64,000 bases of DNA from Glaciihabitans sp. (GTDB taxonomy: Bacteria; Actinomycetota; Actinomycetes; Actinomycetales; Microbacteriaceae). Within the stretch, counting starts at the first letter, position 1. Each line of letters opens with the position of its first letter. A program made the translations under genes and the position numbers. Below the pieces are notes generated by a model, which saw nothing but the letters and a program-made list of their open reading frames with translations, did no database searches and had not been told where the DNA came from. Location of the stretch: NCBI GenBank assembly GCA_025465535.1, contig JAODMY010000072.1:1-64000 (forward strand). Reading direction: 5' to 3'. Of this stretch, positions 30,874 to 40,320 are shown piece by piece.

Positions 30874-33800
30874 ATGTTCAAGAAGATCCTGGTTGCTAAC
30901 CGCGGTGAAATTGCCATCCGCGCGTTCCGTGCGGCGTTCGAACTCGGGGCCGCCACGGTCGCCGTTTTCCCGTACGAAGACCGCAATTCCATGCATCGGC
31001 TGAAGGCGGATGAGGCCTACCAGATCGGTGACAAGGGTCATCCGGTTCGGGCCTATCTTGACGTCGCGGAGATCATCCGGGTGGCCAGGGAATCCGGCGC
31101 GGACGCGATTTATCCCGGCTACGGATTTCTCTCAGAAAACCCGGATCTTGCCCAGGCCGCTGCCGACGCCGGCATCACCTTCATCGGCCCGCCGACCCGC
31201 GTTCTCGAAATGGCCGGCAACAAGGTCACCGCAAAGGAGCACGCGATCGAGGCGGGCGTTCCTGTCCTGAAGTCGACTCCGGCATCCCGCGACATCGACG
31301 AACTTCTGGGCGGCGCGGACGCGATCGGGTTCCCGATCTTCGCCAAGGCAGTCGCGGGCGGTGGCGGCCGGGGGATGCGCCGGGTTGAGAAGAAGGAAGA
31401 TCTTCGCGAGGCGCTCGAGGCCGCAATGCGAGAGGCCGACAGCGCGTTCGGCGACCCGACAATGTTCCTAGAGCAGGCGGTTGTCCGACCGCGCCACATC
31501 GAGGTCCAGATCCTCGCTGATGCGACGGGGGAGACCGTCCATCTTTTCGAGCGCGACTGCTCTGTACAGCGACGTCACCAGAAGGTCATCGAGATCGCTC
31601 CGGCGCCGAACCTCGACGAAGACATCCGCCAGGCGATGTACCGCGATGCGATCGCGTTCGCGCGCTCCATCAACTACGAGAACGCGGGAACCGTCGAGTT
31701 CCTGCTCGATACCGTGGGGGAGCGCAAGGGCAAGCACTTCTTCATCGAGATGAATCCGCGCATCCAGGTCGAGCACACGGTGACCGAGGAGGTCACCGAC
31801 GTCGACCTGGTCCAGTCCCAGATGCGGATCGCGGCCGGGCAGTCCCTCGAGCAGCTCGGGCTCCAGCAGAAAGACCTGCGCCTGCGTGGCGCAGCTCTGC
31901 AGTGCCGCATCACCACCGAGGATCCGGCCGCGGGATTCCGCCCGGACACGGGCAAGATCACGACGTACCGTTCGCCCGGCGGCGCCGGGATCCGTTTGGA
32001 CGGCGGGACCATCAACGCGGGCGCCCAGATTTCTCCGCACTTCGATTCGATGCTCGTGAAGATGACCTGCCGCGGCCGCGACTTCACCGCGGCGGTCACT
32101 CGGGCCAAGCGCGGGCTTGCCGAGTTCCGCCTGCGCGGGGTGACGACGAACATCCCGTTCCTGCAGGCTGTGCTGGATGATCCGGACTTCGCGGCGGGAG
32201 ATCTGAGCACGTCGTTCATCGAGGAACGGCCGTGGTTGGTGCGTGGCCACCAGTCGAAGGATCGTGGCACGAAGATCGTGAACTGGCTCGCCGACATGAC
32301 GGTCAACCAGCCGAACGGCAGCGGTGAGGGCATCATCAACCCGGCGCTGAAGCTCCCGGATATCGACCTTGACTCGCCGGCCCCGGCGGGTTCTCGGCAG
32401 AAGTTGCTCGAGCTCGGACCGGTCGGTTTTGCAGCCGCGCTTCGTGCGCAGACCGCCCTTGCCGTGACCGAGACAACGATGCGCGACGCCCACCAGTCGC
32501 TGCTGGCGACCCGCGTGCGCACCCGCGACCTCGTCGCCGTCGCTCCGTACGTTGCCCGGCTCACACCGGAACTCCTTTCGGTCGAGGCATGGGGCGGCGC
32601 GACCTACGATGTGGCGCTGCGTTTCCTCGCCGAGGACCCGTGGGAGCGACTTGCCGCGTTGCGGGAAGCGCTGCCGAACATCAACATCCAGATGCTGCTT
32701 CGCGGTCGAAACACAGTCGGCTACACGCCGTACCCGACCGAGGTGACGGATTCGTTCGTGCGGGAGGCTGCGGCGACCGGCGTTGACATCTTCCGCATCT
32801 TCGACGCGCTCAACGACGTCTCGCAGATGAAGCCGGCCATCGACTCCGTCCTGGCTACTGGAACGACGATCGCCGAAGTCGCGCTCTGCTACACGGCAGA
32901 CCTGCTGGACCCGGACGAGAAGCTGTACACGCTCGACTACTACCTGCGCCTGGCCGAGCAGATCGTCGAGGCCGGTGCGCACATCATCGCCATCAAGGAC
33001 ATGGCGGGCCTCCTTCGGGCCGAGGCCGGCGAGAAGCTCGTGACGGCCCTGCGTTCGCGTTTCGACCTTCCCGTCCACCTCCACACCCACGACACCGCGG
33101 GCGGCCAGCTCGCGACGCTGCTGGCCGCGAGCCGTGCCGGTGCGGATGCGGTGGATGTGGCGAGCGCTCCGATGGCCGGTACCACGAGCCAGCCGTCGGC
33201 ATCCGCCCTCGTCGCGGCGCTCGCCCACACCGAGCGCGACACGGGACTCTCCCTCCAGGCCGTCTCGGACCTCGAGCCATACTGGGAGGCCGTTCGCCAC
33301 GTCTACCGGCCGTTCGAGTCCGGACTGCCGGGTCCGACCGGTCGCGTGTACAAGCACGAGATCCCGGGTGGGCAGCTTTCGAATCTCCGACAGCAGGCCA
33401 TCGCACTGGGGCTCGCCGACCAGTTCGAGAAGATCGAGGACCTGTACGCGGCCGCCAGCCGGATCCTCGGCCGTCCGCCCAAGGTCACCCCGTCGTCCAA
33501 GGTCGTTGGCGATCTGGCGCTGGCGCTTGCCGCGGCGAACGCCGACCCAGACGACTTCGAGCAGAACCCGCAGAAATACGACATCCCCGACTCCGTCATC
33601 GGCTTCATGGCCGGCGAGCTCGGCGACCTGCCAGGGGGATGGCCGGAGCCGTTCCGCAGCAAGGTTCTCGCGGGCAGGAAGGTGAAGATCGGCGTCGAGC
33701 CGGTCAGCGCGGAAGACCTCGCCGACCTCGAGGTCGACGGGACGACCCGGCGACGGACCTTGAACCGACTGTTATTCGCCGGCCCAACGAGGATCTTCGA

Positions 33801-34272
33801 AGAGAATCGCGAGGTTTTCGGCGACCTCTCCGTCATGGACACGACCGACTACCTCTACGGCCTGCAACAGGGCACAGAGCACGTCATCGAGATGAGCAAG
33901 GGCGTCAGCCTCTACATCGGGCTCGAGGCCATCGGTGAGGCCGACGAGAAGGGGATGCGCACCGTCATGACGACTATGAACGGCCAGTTGCGTCCGGTGT
34001 TCGTTCGGGACCGCAAGGTCGACGTGCAGAGCAAGGCGGCCGAGAAAGCCGACCCGACCAGGCCCGGCCATGTAGCCGCGCCGTTCTCCGGTGTCGTCAC
34101 GCTGCAGGTCGAGGAGGGGGCGACCGTGGTCGTCGGACAGCCGGTCGCATCCATCGAGGCGATGAAGATGGAGGCCGCAATCACGTCGCCGGTTGCCGGG
34201 ACCGTGCGTCGTGTCGCGATCCCGAAGACCCAGCAGGTGGATGCCGGAGATCTCATCATCGACGTTGGCTGA
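30874..34272 (+). CDS. pyc: Pyruvate carboxylase
   Basis: This 1132-residue, full-length biotin enzyme converts pyruvate and bicarbonate to oxaloacetate with ATP. The biotin carboxylase domain (about 1-450) has KILVANRGEIAIRAFRA and the GGGGRGMR loop. The carboxyltransferase domain (about 530-830) has ETTMRDAHQSLLATRVR, DVFRIFDALND-like DIFRIFDALND, and HLHTHDTAGGQ. The C-terminal biotinyl domain has EAMKMEA with Lys1098 as the biotin site. GAAAGGA stands before ATG at 30874. It is flanked by two ParA/MinD-type ATPase genes, which seem functionally unrelated. The role is anaplerosis. Confidence 0.96.
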   Translation: MFKKILVANRGEIAIRAFRAAFELGAATVAVFPYEDRNSMHRLKADEAYQIGDKGHPVRAYLDVAEIIRVARESGADAIYPGYGFLSENPDLAQAAADAGITFIGPPTRVLEMAGNKVTAKEHAIEAGVPVLKSTPASRDIDELLGGADAIGFPIFAKAVAGGGGRGMRRVEKKEDLREALEAAMREADSAFGDPTMFLEQAVVRPRHIEVQILADATGETVHLFERDCSVQRRHQKVIEIAPAPNLDEDIRQAMYRDAIAFARSINYENAGTVEFLLDTVGERKGKHFFIEMNPRIQVEHTVTEEVTDVDLVQSQMRIAAGQSLEQLGLQQKDLRLRGAALQCRITTEDPAAGFRPDTGKITTYRSPGGAGIRLDGGTINAGAQISPHFDSMLVKMTCRGRDFTAAVTRAKRGLAEFRLRGVTTNIPFLQAVLDDPDFAAGDLSTSFIEERPWLVRGHQSKDRGTKIVNWLADMTVNQPNGSGEGIINPALKLPDIDLDSPAPAGSRQKLLELGPVGFAAALRAQTALAVTETTMRDAHQSLLATRVRTRDLVAVAPYVARLTPELLSVEAWGGATYDVALRFLAEDPWERLAALREALPNINIQMLLRGRNTVGYTPYPTEVTDSFVREAAATGVDIFRIFDALNDVSQMKPAIDSVLATGTTIAEVALCYTADLLDPDEKLYTLDYYLRLAEQIVEAGAHIIAIKDMAGLLRAEAGEKLVTALRSRFDLPVHLHTHDTAGGQLATLLAASRAGADAVDVASAPMAGTTSQPSASALVAALAHTERDTGLSLQAVSDLEPYWEAVRHVYRPFESGLPGPTGRVYKHEIPGGQLSNLRQQAIALGLADQFEKIEDLYAAASRILGRPPKVTPSSKVVGDLALALAAANADPDDFEQNPQKYDIPDSVIGFMAGELGDLPGGWPEPFRSKVLAGRKVKIGVEPVSAEDLADLEVDGTTRRRTLNRLLFAGPTRIFEENREVFGDLSVMDTTDYLYGLQQGTEHVIEMSKGVSLYIGLEAIGEADEKGMRTVMTTMNGQLRPVFVRDRKVDVQSKAAEKADPTRPGHVAAPFSGVVTLQVEEGATVVVGQPVASIEAMKMEAAITSPVAGTVRRVAIPKTQQVDAGDLIIDVG

Positions 34273-34348
34273 AGACGAGTCCCAACCCCGCCTCGGCCTG
34301 ATTGGTACGCTTGATAGCCGAACTAACAGGGAAGGGTAGGCGATTCTC

Positions 34349-35617
34349 GTGACGCAACGAAACCTCACGCAGCGCAAGAAGGCTGCCTCGTCGAGCCAAT
34401 TGATCGACCCCGAGACCATGAACATCAACATCGACCTGCCGGCGACGGTGCACACGGCCCCCGAGGACGAGGTCGCACTCGCGATCGACGAGACCGCGGT
34501 GAGCCCGGGCCTCGTGGATGTCGGTCTCCAGGGGACGACCTCGATTTCCGTGGTCGCGACCGCGGTTCCGGCTGCGGTCGTGCCCGAGCCAGAGGAGCCG
34601 GTCATCTCTCCGCTTCCCACGCACGATGCGCCCCCGCGGCGGGATCGCCAGCGTGGGGTGCCGTCGACTGGCTCGGAGTCTGCATCAATGCTTACGGCCG
34701 AGCGATTGATCCACACCCGCCGCAGGCGTCGTCCTGCGCCGGAGGGGGCCTGGCCGCGCCTGGTCTTCAACACCAGTCTTCATCTCGTCAACATCGGTGA
34801 TTCGCGCCGGGTGCGGGAGCGCAAGGCCGTCGATGCCCGCATCGAGAAGGCGTTCGAGGGCGGTACTCGTTTCGTGCCCGTCCTTACCCGAAAGGGTGGA
34901 GTCGGCAAGACCACCGTCACCACGCTGCTCGGAATGGCGCTGTCGACCGTTCGCGAGGATCGGATCATCGCGATCGACGCCAACCCGGATCGTGGCACGC
35001 TCGCCGAACGCATCGACAAGCCGTCATCCTCAACGGTGCGAGACGTCGTGATGCATGCCCCATCCATCTCGAGTGTCACCGACTTCACCGAACTCGTCTC
35101 GCGTGACGCGACGCGGCTCGACGTTCTCGCGTCCGACACGGACCCGCACCTCTCTGAGGCCTTCGACGAAGACGACTACAACGTGGTCGCTGACCAGGTC
35201 GCGCGCTACTACTCGATCGCGCTGACCGACTGCGGAACTGGCATCGTGCACTCGGTCATGCGAGCGACCCTGAGGCGGGCAGACTCCATCGTCATCGTGT
35301 CTGGCGGCAGCGTGGATGAGGCTCGCCTCGCGTCGGAGACCCTCACCTGGCTCGAGTCGAACGGCTACGGCGAGCTGGTGAGCAACGCGATCGTGGCGAT
35401 CAACACCGCGACCCATGGCACCAACCTGGTCAAGCTTGATGAGATCGAGGCGCACTTCGTGTCCCGTGTCCGGGCCGTTGTGAAGATCCCGTACGACCCG
35501 CAGCTCGCAACCGGCTCCGTGGTGAGCTATCGCGACCTCAAACCACTGACCAGGGAGTCAGCGCGCGAACTCGCAGCGCTCGTCGTCGACGGCCTCCCCG
35601 CACGACGGGATGCCTAA
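34349..35617 (+). CDS. MinD/ParA-like ATPase with long disordered N-terminus
   Basis: The 422-residue protein has about 175 low-complexity residues first, rich in Pro, Val and acidic residues, then a SIMIBI ATPase domain with VLTRKGGVGKTTVTTLLG, IIAIDANPDRGTLAERI, and ALTDCGTGIVHSVMR. It lacks an obvious C-terminal membrane-targeting helix. Similar proteins occur near type VII secretion or flagellar genes in other actinobacteria, but no such genes are present here. GAAGGG precedes the GTG at 34349. The peptide deformylase gene begins 3 nt after its stop. The function is unknown. Confidence 0.8.
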   Translation: MTQRNLTQRKKAASSSQLIDPETMNINIDLPATVHTAPEDEVALAIDETAVSPGLVDVGLQGTTSISVVATAVPAAVVPEPEEPVISPLPTHDAPPRRDRQRGVPSTGSESASMLTAERLIHTRRRRRPAPEGAWPRLVFNTSLHLVNIGDSRRVRERKAVDARIEKAFEGGTRFVPVLTRKGGVGKTTVTTLLGMALSTVREDRIIAIDANPDRGTLAERIDKPSSSTVRDVVMHAPSISSVTDFTELVSRDATRLDVLASDTDPHLSEAFDEDDYNVVADQVARYYSIALTDCGTGIVHSVMRATLRRADSIVIVSGGSVDEARLASETLTWLESNGYGELVSNAIVAINTATHGTNLVKLDEIEAHFVSRVRAVVKIPYDPQLATGSVVSYRDLKPLTRESARELAALVVDGLPARRDA

Positions 35618-35620
35618 GGC

Positions 35621-36112
35621 ATGACAGAACGACAGATCAGGCTTTTCGGCGACCCCGTTCTCCGATCGGCCTGCGATCCGATCGTGCCGGGCAACAAGCA
35701 CGTGCGCGAGCTCGTGGATGACCTGCTTGAGACCGTCGCGGTCCCGGGTCGTGCGGGGCTGGCAGCCAACCAGATCGGCATTGCGCTTCGCGCATTCAGC
35801 TACAACATCGACGGCGACATCGGCTACATCCTCAATCCGGTAATCGCCGAAGTCAGTGGAGAACCGGAGACGGTCGACGAGGGCTGCCTCTCGGTTCCCG
35901 GTTTCTTTTTTCCCCGGAAGCGGTATCCCTACGCCCGTGTCACGGGCATTGACCTTGACGGCAACGAGATCGAGATCAGTGGCGAGGGCATCATGGCGCA
36001 GGCGCTCCAACACGAGACCGATCACCTCGACGGACACCTCTACATCGAGGGCCTTGAGCAAGACGTGAAAAAGGATGCCATGCGCCAAATCCGCCAGGCG
36101 TCCTGGTACTGA
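35621..36112 (+). CDS. def: Peptide deformylase
   Basis: This 163-residue metalloenzyme removes the formyl group from nascent proteins. All three signature motifs are present: GLAANQIG (motif 1), EGCLSVP with the metal-binding Cys (motif 2), and QHETDHLDG with the two His ligands and catalytic Glu (motif 3). The length is normal. It is 3 nt downstream of the MinD-like gene. The 518-bp region downstream, before the convergent fadD gene, consists mainly of repeats. Confidence 0.95.
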   Translation: MTERQIRLFGDPVLRSACDPIVPGNKHVRELVDDLLETVAVPGRAGLAANQIGIALRAFSYNIDGDIGYILNPVIAEVSGEPETVDEGCLSVPGFFFPRKRYPYARVTGIDLDGNEIEISGEGIMAQALQHETDHLDGHLYIEGLEQDVKKDAMRQIRQASWY

Positions 36113-36175
36113 GCGACTTCACCCGGAAGCTGGTCAAGTCGGGCGGGCCCACGCCGAACCGCTGAGCCGGGAGTC

Positions 36176-36508
36176 GAGATGGCACTTGTTGTCGCCCCGG
36201 GAGTGCCGTGCCGACAAGTTGCGTCAAACTCGTCGGCGGGCGGCCTACTGACCGCTAAACCGGCTGTCGGGATGACGCTCCTTGTCGCCCCGGGAGTGCT
36301 GTGCCGACAAGATGCGTCAAATTGGTCGGCGGTCAGCCCGCTGACCGCTAAACCGGCTGTCGGGATGACGCTCGTTGTCGCCCCGGGAGTGGCGTGCCGA
36401 CAAGTTGCGTCAAATTGGTCGGCGGGCGGCCCGCTGACCGCTAAACCGGCTGTCGAGATGACGCTCGTTGTCGCCCCGGGAGTGGCGTGCCGACAAGTTG
36501 CGTCAACT
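36176..36508. repeat. 93-bp tandem repeat, about 3.6 copies
   Basis: The landmark GTCGCCCCGGGAGTG occurs at 36191, 36284, 36377 and 36470, exactly 93 bp apart; the fourth unit is partial. Each unit contains TTGTCG and CGACAA as inverted arms around the landmark, then GTTGCGTCAA and a GC-rich segment ending in CTAAACCGGCTGTCG. Because 93 is divisible by three, an open reading frame of repeating 31-residue units crosses the region, but no start signal or homology supports it. The array lies between convergent genes def and fadD. Confidence 0.93.
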
Positions 36509-36597
36509 GGGCAGCGGTCACCGGTCTGCGGTCAGCGGTCACCTGTCTGCGGTCTGCGGTCACCGGGCAGCGGTCTGCGGTCTGCGAAAGCGAAAGC
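36509..36597. repeat. Degenerate short repeats of CGGTCTGCGGTC
   Basis: Directly after the 93-bp array, about 90 bp are made of variants of CGGTCTGCGGTC and CAGCGGTCACC. These seem to arise by slippage. No gene is visible in this stretch. Confidence 0.75.
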
Positions 36598-36630
36598 GAT
36601 GGTCAACGGCGCTGCTCGACGCGGCGTCGG

Positions 36631-38460
36631 CTATTTCTTGGGCGTCGGCTGCTTTTCCTCGGTCGGAACGCCCGCGTACATCCCGTCGATGACGTCTGAG
36701 AAGTCCTTAAGGATGACGTTGCGCTTGATGCTCATCTTCGGGGTGAGGTGGCCGCTCTCCTCGGTCAGGTCGCTGTCGAGGATGTGGAACTTGCGGATCG
36801 ACTCCGCCCGCGACACGTTCCCGTTTGCACGGTCGACCGCTTTCTGCACTTCGGCGATGACGATGGGATTCGCGCTTGCCTCAGCCAGCGTCTGATCGGC
36901 GGGCTGGCCCTGGCTCTTCAACCAGGACGGCAGCATCTCCCGATCGAGGCTGACGAGGGCCGCGATAAATGGCTTCTGTTCGCCGACGACGATGACCTGG
37001 TCGATGATCGGATCCGCGCGGATGGGATCCTCGAGGACAGCGGGCGACACATTCTTGCCTCCCGCGGTGACGATGATCTCTTTCTTGCGACCGGTGATGG
37101 TCAGGTAGCCGTTCTCATCGAGCGTGCCGATGTCGCCGGTCTTGAACCAGCCGTCGTGCATCACCTCGTCGGTCGCCTTCTGGTTTCCCCAGTAGCCGTC
37201 GAAGACATCGATGCCCTTGCCTTCGATCTCGCCATCGTCGGCGATGCGGATCGAGACCCCGGGAAGAGGCGGCCCGACCGTGCCGATCTTGAAGTTGGAC
37301 GGCAGGTTGACCGTCAGGGGAGCGGTGGTCTCGGTGAGGCCGTAGCCCTCGAGGATGCTGATGCCGAGGCTCCGGTAGAAGTGGCCGAGTCGGAGCCCAA
37401 GGGGCGCGGATCCGGATACCGCGTACTGCACACGGCCGCCGAGTGCGGCGCGAATCTTCGAGAGCACGAGACGGTCGAACAGGGCGAACTGGAGCTTGAG
37501 ACCGAGCGGCACGGATCCGGCGTCGATCGCCTTCGAGTGAGCGATGGCGACGTCCGCGGCCTTGCGGAAGATCTTGCCGCGGCCACCCTCTTCCGCCTTC
37601 TGCTCCGAGGAGTTGTAGACCTTCTCGAAGACGCGCGGAACGGCGAGCAGGAACGTCGGACGGAAGGATGCCATGGCCGGCAGCAGCTGGCGCGTGTCGG
37701 CCTGGTGCCCGACCTTGACCCCCGCGTCCACGCACATGACCGCAATGAACCGCGCGAAGACGTGAGCCATCGTGACGAACAGGAGCGTGCTCATCCCGTC
37801 GTTGACGACCTGGGGGAGTGCTGCCTTGGCGTTGCGCGAGAGCTCGAAGAAGTTGGAGTGGGTGAGGATGCAGCCCTTGGGACGCCCGGTCGTGCCCGCG
37901 GTGTAGATGAGGGTGGCGACATCCGATCCCTTGGCGAGCGCGCGTCGGCGATCGATCTCGGCATCCTCGATGTCGACGCCGGCGGTCGTGAGTTTGTGGA
38001 CCATGCCCGTGTCGATGCGCCACACCAGGCCGACCTTCGGCAGGTCGGAGTGCACCTCGTCGAATCGGGCGTAGTGGTCGGCGGTCTCCGTGATGATCGC
38101 GATGGCTCCGGAGTCTTCGAGGTCCCAGAGGATCTGGCTGGGTGAAGACGTCTCGTAGACGGGCACGAGGATTGCACCGGCAAACCAGACGGCGAAGTCG
38201 ATGAGGCTCCACTCGTAGCGAGTTCGGCACATCATGCCGATCTTGTCGCCCGGCTTGATCCCCGCTGCGACGAATCCTTTGGCCAGGTCACGAACCTGCG
38301 TCAGGAACTCTGCCGCGGTGACATCGGTCCAGCCGCCATCCGTCTGCGGAAGGGAGAACAGGGCCAGATCCGGAGTGGCGTTGACCCGATCCATGAGGAG
38401 GTCGGTGACATTGGCATTCGGGTCAGCCTTGACGGCTGCGGGCATATCAAATTGCTGCAC
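36631..38460 (-). CDS. fadD: Long-chain fatty-acid-CoA ligase (AMP-forming)
   Basis: This 609-residue enzyme of the ANL superfamily has the ATP-binding P-loop YTAGTTGRPKGC, the A5 motif GYGLTETTAP, the acyl-adenylate motif GWFKTGDIG, and ITGRKKEIIVTAGGKN near the C-terminal domain junction. Its length and N-terminus fit the FadD15-like group. It should activate fatty acids for beta-oxidation or lipid synthesis. It is divergent from glucokinase with a 115-bp gap and convergent to def across the tandem repeat. Confidence 0.9.
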   Translation of the reverse strand: MQQFDMPAAVKADPNANVTDLLMDRVNATPDLALFSLPQTDGGWTDVTAAEFLTQVRDLAKGFVAAGIKPGDKIGMMCRTRYEWSLIDFAVWFAGAILVPVYETSSPSQILWDLEDSGAIAIITETADHYARFDEVHSDLPKVGLVWRIDTGMVHKLTTAGVDIEDAEIDRRRALAKGSDVATLIYTAGTTGRPKGCILTHSNFFELSRNAKAALPQVVNDGMSTLLFVTMAHVFARFIAVMCVDAGVKVGHQADTRQLLPAMASFRPTFLLAVPRVFEKVYNSSEQKAEEGGRGKIFRKAADVAIAHSKAIDAGSVPLGLKLQFALFDRLVLSKIRAALGGRVQYAVSGSAPLGLRLGHFYRSLGISILEGYGLTETTAPLTVNLPSNFKIGTVGPPLPGVSIRIADDGEIEGKGIDVFDGYWGNQKATDEVMHDGWFKTGDIGTLDENGYLTITGRKKEIIVTAGGKNVSPAVLEDPIRADPIIDQVIVVGEQKPFIAALVSLDREMLPSWLKSQGQPADQTLAEASANPIVIAEVQKAVDRANGNVSRAESIRKFHILDSDLTEESGHLTPKMSIKRNVILKDFSDVIDGMYAGVPTEEKQPTPKK

Positions 38461-38575
38461 GGTATCTCCCTTGGCACCGGTAAGTCATGGTTATTACTCT
38501 ATCCGGAGCACTCCAAGCTACTGGTTCTCGCCATGGCGCTAACCTCCGGCGGCATCCTCAGTACACTCGTTTCTC

Positions 38576-39538
38576 GTGCATGCCATCGGGATCGACATCG
38601 GCGGGACCAAGATCGCGGGAGCTCTCGTTTCCGACCAGGGCGAGATCATTCGCGAGGAGCGTGTCCCCACGAGCGCGGGTGACGCTGATGCAATCGTCGA
38701 CTCTGTCGTCACGATGGTCGAGCGACTGTCCGAGGGTACCGAGGTCGTGGCGGCCGGGGTGGCGGCGGCCGGATTCATCGACGCCGCGCAGTCCATCGTC
38801 TATTACGCGCCCAACATCAATTGGCGCAATGAGCCGCTCCGAGCTCGCCTGCTTGAGCGCCTCGACGTTGACATCACCATCGACAACGACGCGAATGCCG
38901 CGGGCTGGGCGGAGTTCCGTTTCGGCGCCGGCCGCCTGTACAGCGATATGACAATGCTCACGATCGGCACCGGCGTCGGCGGCGCGATCGTCACCCAGGA
39001 CCGCCTTTTCCGAGGTGGATTCGGTGCGGGCGCCGAAATCGGTCACCTTCGTGTGGTGCCGGATGGCTTGCCATGCGGATGCGGCGCGCGCGGCTGCATC
39101 GAACAGTACGGCTCCGGTCGTGCACTTCTTCGGATGGCAAACGACATCGCGGACGTCGGTGGCATCGGCCTCGCCCTTGCGGACGCAAGGAGAGAAACCG
39201 GTTCACTCACCGGCGAGCAGGTCGGCGCACTTATCGTGGCGGAGGATGCCGGTGCCCTGCAGGCGCTGCGGCAACTTGGCGGATGGCTGGGTGCGGCATG
39301 CGCGAGCCTTGCCGCCGTGCTCGATCCACAGGTCTTTGTGTTCGGCGGGGGAGTGGCCGTCGCTGGCGATCTGCTCCTCGACCCGATCCGGGAATCCTTT
39401 CTCGCTCACCTGCCCGCGCGCGGCTTCCACCCGGAGCCGGTGTTTGCGACGGCCGAATTGGTCAACAACGCCGGTGTCGTGGGCGCGGCGGATCTCGCGC
39501 GCATCCACGCCGAGTCTCGCCGAACGCCGTCGCACTAG
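38576..39538 (+). CDS. glk: ROK-family glucokinase
   Basis: This 320-residue sugar kinase begins MHAIGIDIGGTKIAGALV, the phosphate-binding motif. It has NDANAAGWAEFRFGAG with the catalytic Asp, GTGVGGAIV, EIGHLRV, and the full zinc signature CGCGARGCIE. No helix-turn-helix precedes it, so it is an enzyme rather than a repressor. It phosphorylates glucose with ATP or polyphosphate. The GTG at 38576 lacks a ribosome-binding site and lies 8 nt after TACACT (38562-38567), which fits a leaderless transcript. Confidence 0.9.
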   Translation: MHAIGIDIGGTKIAGALVSDQGEIIREERVPTSAGDADAIVDSVVTMVERLSEGTEVVAAGVAAAGFIDAAQSIVYYAPNINWRNEPLRARLLERLDVDITIDNDANAAGWAEFRFGAGRLYSDMTMLTIGTGVGGAIVTQDRLFRGGFGAGAEIGHLRVVPDGLPCGCGARGCIEQYGSGRALLRMANDIADVGGIGLALADARRETGSLTGEQVGALIVAEDAGALQALRQLGGWLGAACASLAAVLDPQVFVFGGGVAVAGDLLLDPIRESFLAHLPARGFHPEPVFATAELVNNAGVVGAADLARIHAESRRTPSH

Positions 39539-39565
39539 GCTAGAAGCGGTGTCAGGAGGCTTCCG

Positions 39566-40270
39566 ATGTTGTACTGGGTGATCAAGAACATGATCGTCGG
39601 TCCCTTTCTCCTGACCGTGTTCCGTCCGTGGGTCGTCGGCCGTGAGAACATCCCCAAAACGGGTGCGGTGATCTTCGCCGGCAACCATCTGTCGTTTATC
39701 GACTCGGTGTTTCTGCCTGTCGTACTCGATCGCCATATTTCCTTCCTCGCCAAGAGTGACTACTGGCACAAGAAGGGCATCATGGGGTTTCTCTCGAAGA
39801 CCTTCTTCAAGGGCACGGGGATGCTGCCGATCGATCGTTCGGGTGGCAAGGCCTCAGAGGCTTCGCTGAACACCGGACTCAGTGTTCTCGCCCAGGGTGG
39901 CCAGCTCGGTATCTACCCGGAGGGAACGCGCAGCCCCGACGGCCGGATGTACCGCGGTCGCACCGGTGTCGCCAGGATGATTCTCGAGTCCGGCGTGCCG
40001 GTAGTCCCGGTTGCCATGCTCGACACAGACAAAGTCATGCCGACCGGATCTAAAATCCCCAAGGTGCGTCGCGTCGGGATCATCTTCGGCGAACCCCTCG
40101 ACTTCACTCGTTTTCGCGGGCTCGAAGGGGATCGTTTCGTGCTTCGGTCGATCACCGACGAGATCATGTATGAGCTCAATCGGCTGAGCGGCCAGGAATA
40201 TGTCGATGTTTATGCCTCGACGGTCAAAGAGAAGATCAGCACAAGGAATCTCGCCAGCAAAAGTCACTGA
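39566..40270 (+). CDS. plsC: 1-acyl-sn-glycerol-3-phosphate acyltransferase
   Basis: This 234-residue membrane-associated enzyme has the acyltransferase box NHLSFID (H-x4-D) and the second box YPEGTRSPDG with the phosphate-binding Gly and Arg. It adds the second acyl chain in phosphatidic acid synthesis. GAGG is placed about 6 nt before ATG at 39566. It sits between glucokinase and DAHP synthase on the same strand, an order also seen in other actinobacteria. Confidence 0.9.
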   Translation: MLYWVIKNMIVGPFLLTVFRPWVVGRENIPKTGAVIFAGNHLSFIDSVFLPVVLDRHISFLAKSDYWHKKGIMGFLSKTFFKGTGMLPIDRSGGKASEASLNTGLSVLAQGGQLGIYPEGTRSPDGRMYRGRTGVARMILESGVPVVPVAMLDTDKVMPTGSKIPKVRRVGIIFGEPLDFTRFRGLEGDRFVLRSITDEIMYELNRLSGQEYVDVYASTVKEKISTRNLASKSH

Positions 40271-40320
40271 CGTTCTCGTCAGATCCCGTCTCCATTCCAT
40301 TACAGCGCAAGGAAATACCC

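Noticed and set aside
31468-33357. A 629-codon open frame antisense to pyruvate carboxylase
   Set aside because: It lies wholly opposite pyc and its Arg/Asp-rich composition is typical of the antisense frame of GC-rich genes. There is no domain or start signal.
36179-36895. A 238-codon open frame across the 93-bp tandem repeat and into fadD
   Set aside because: The frame is open mainly because the repeat length is a multiple of three. It lacks a ribosome-binding site, has no recognisable domain and ends antisense inside the well-supported fadD gene.
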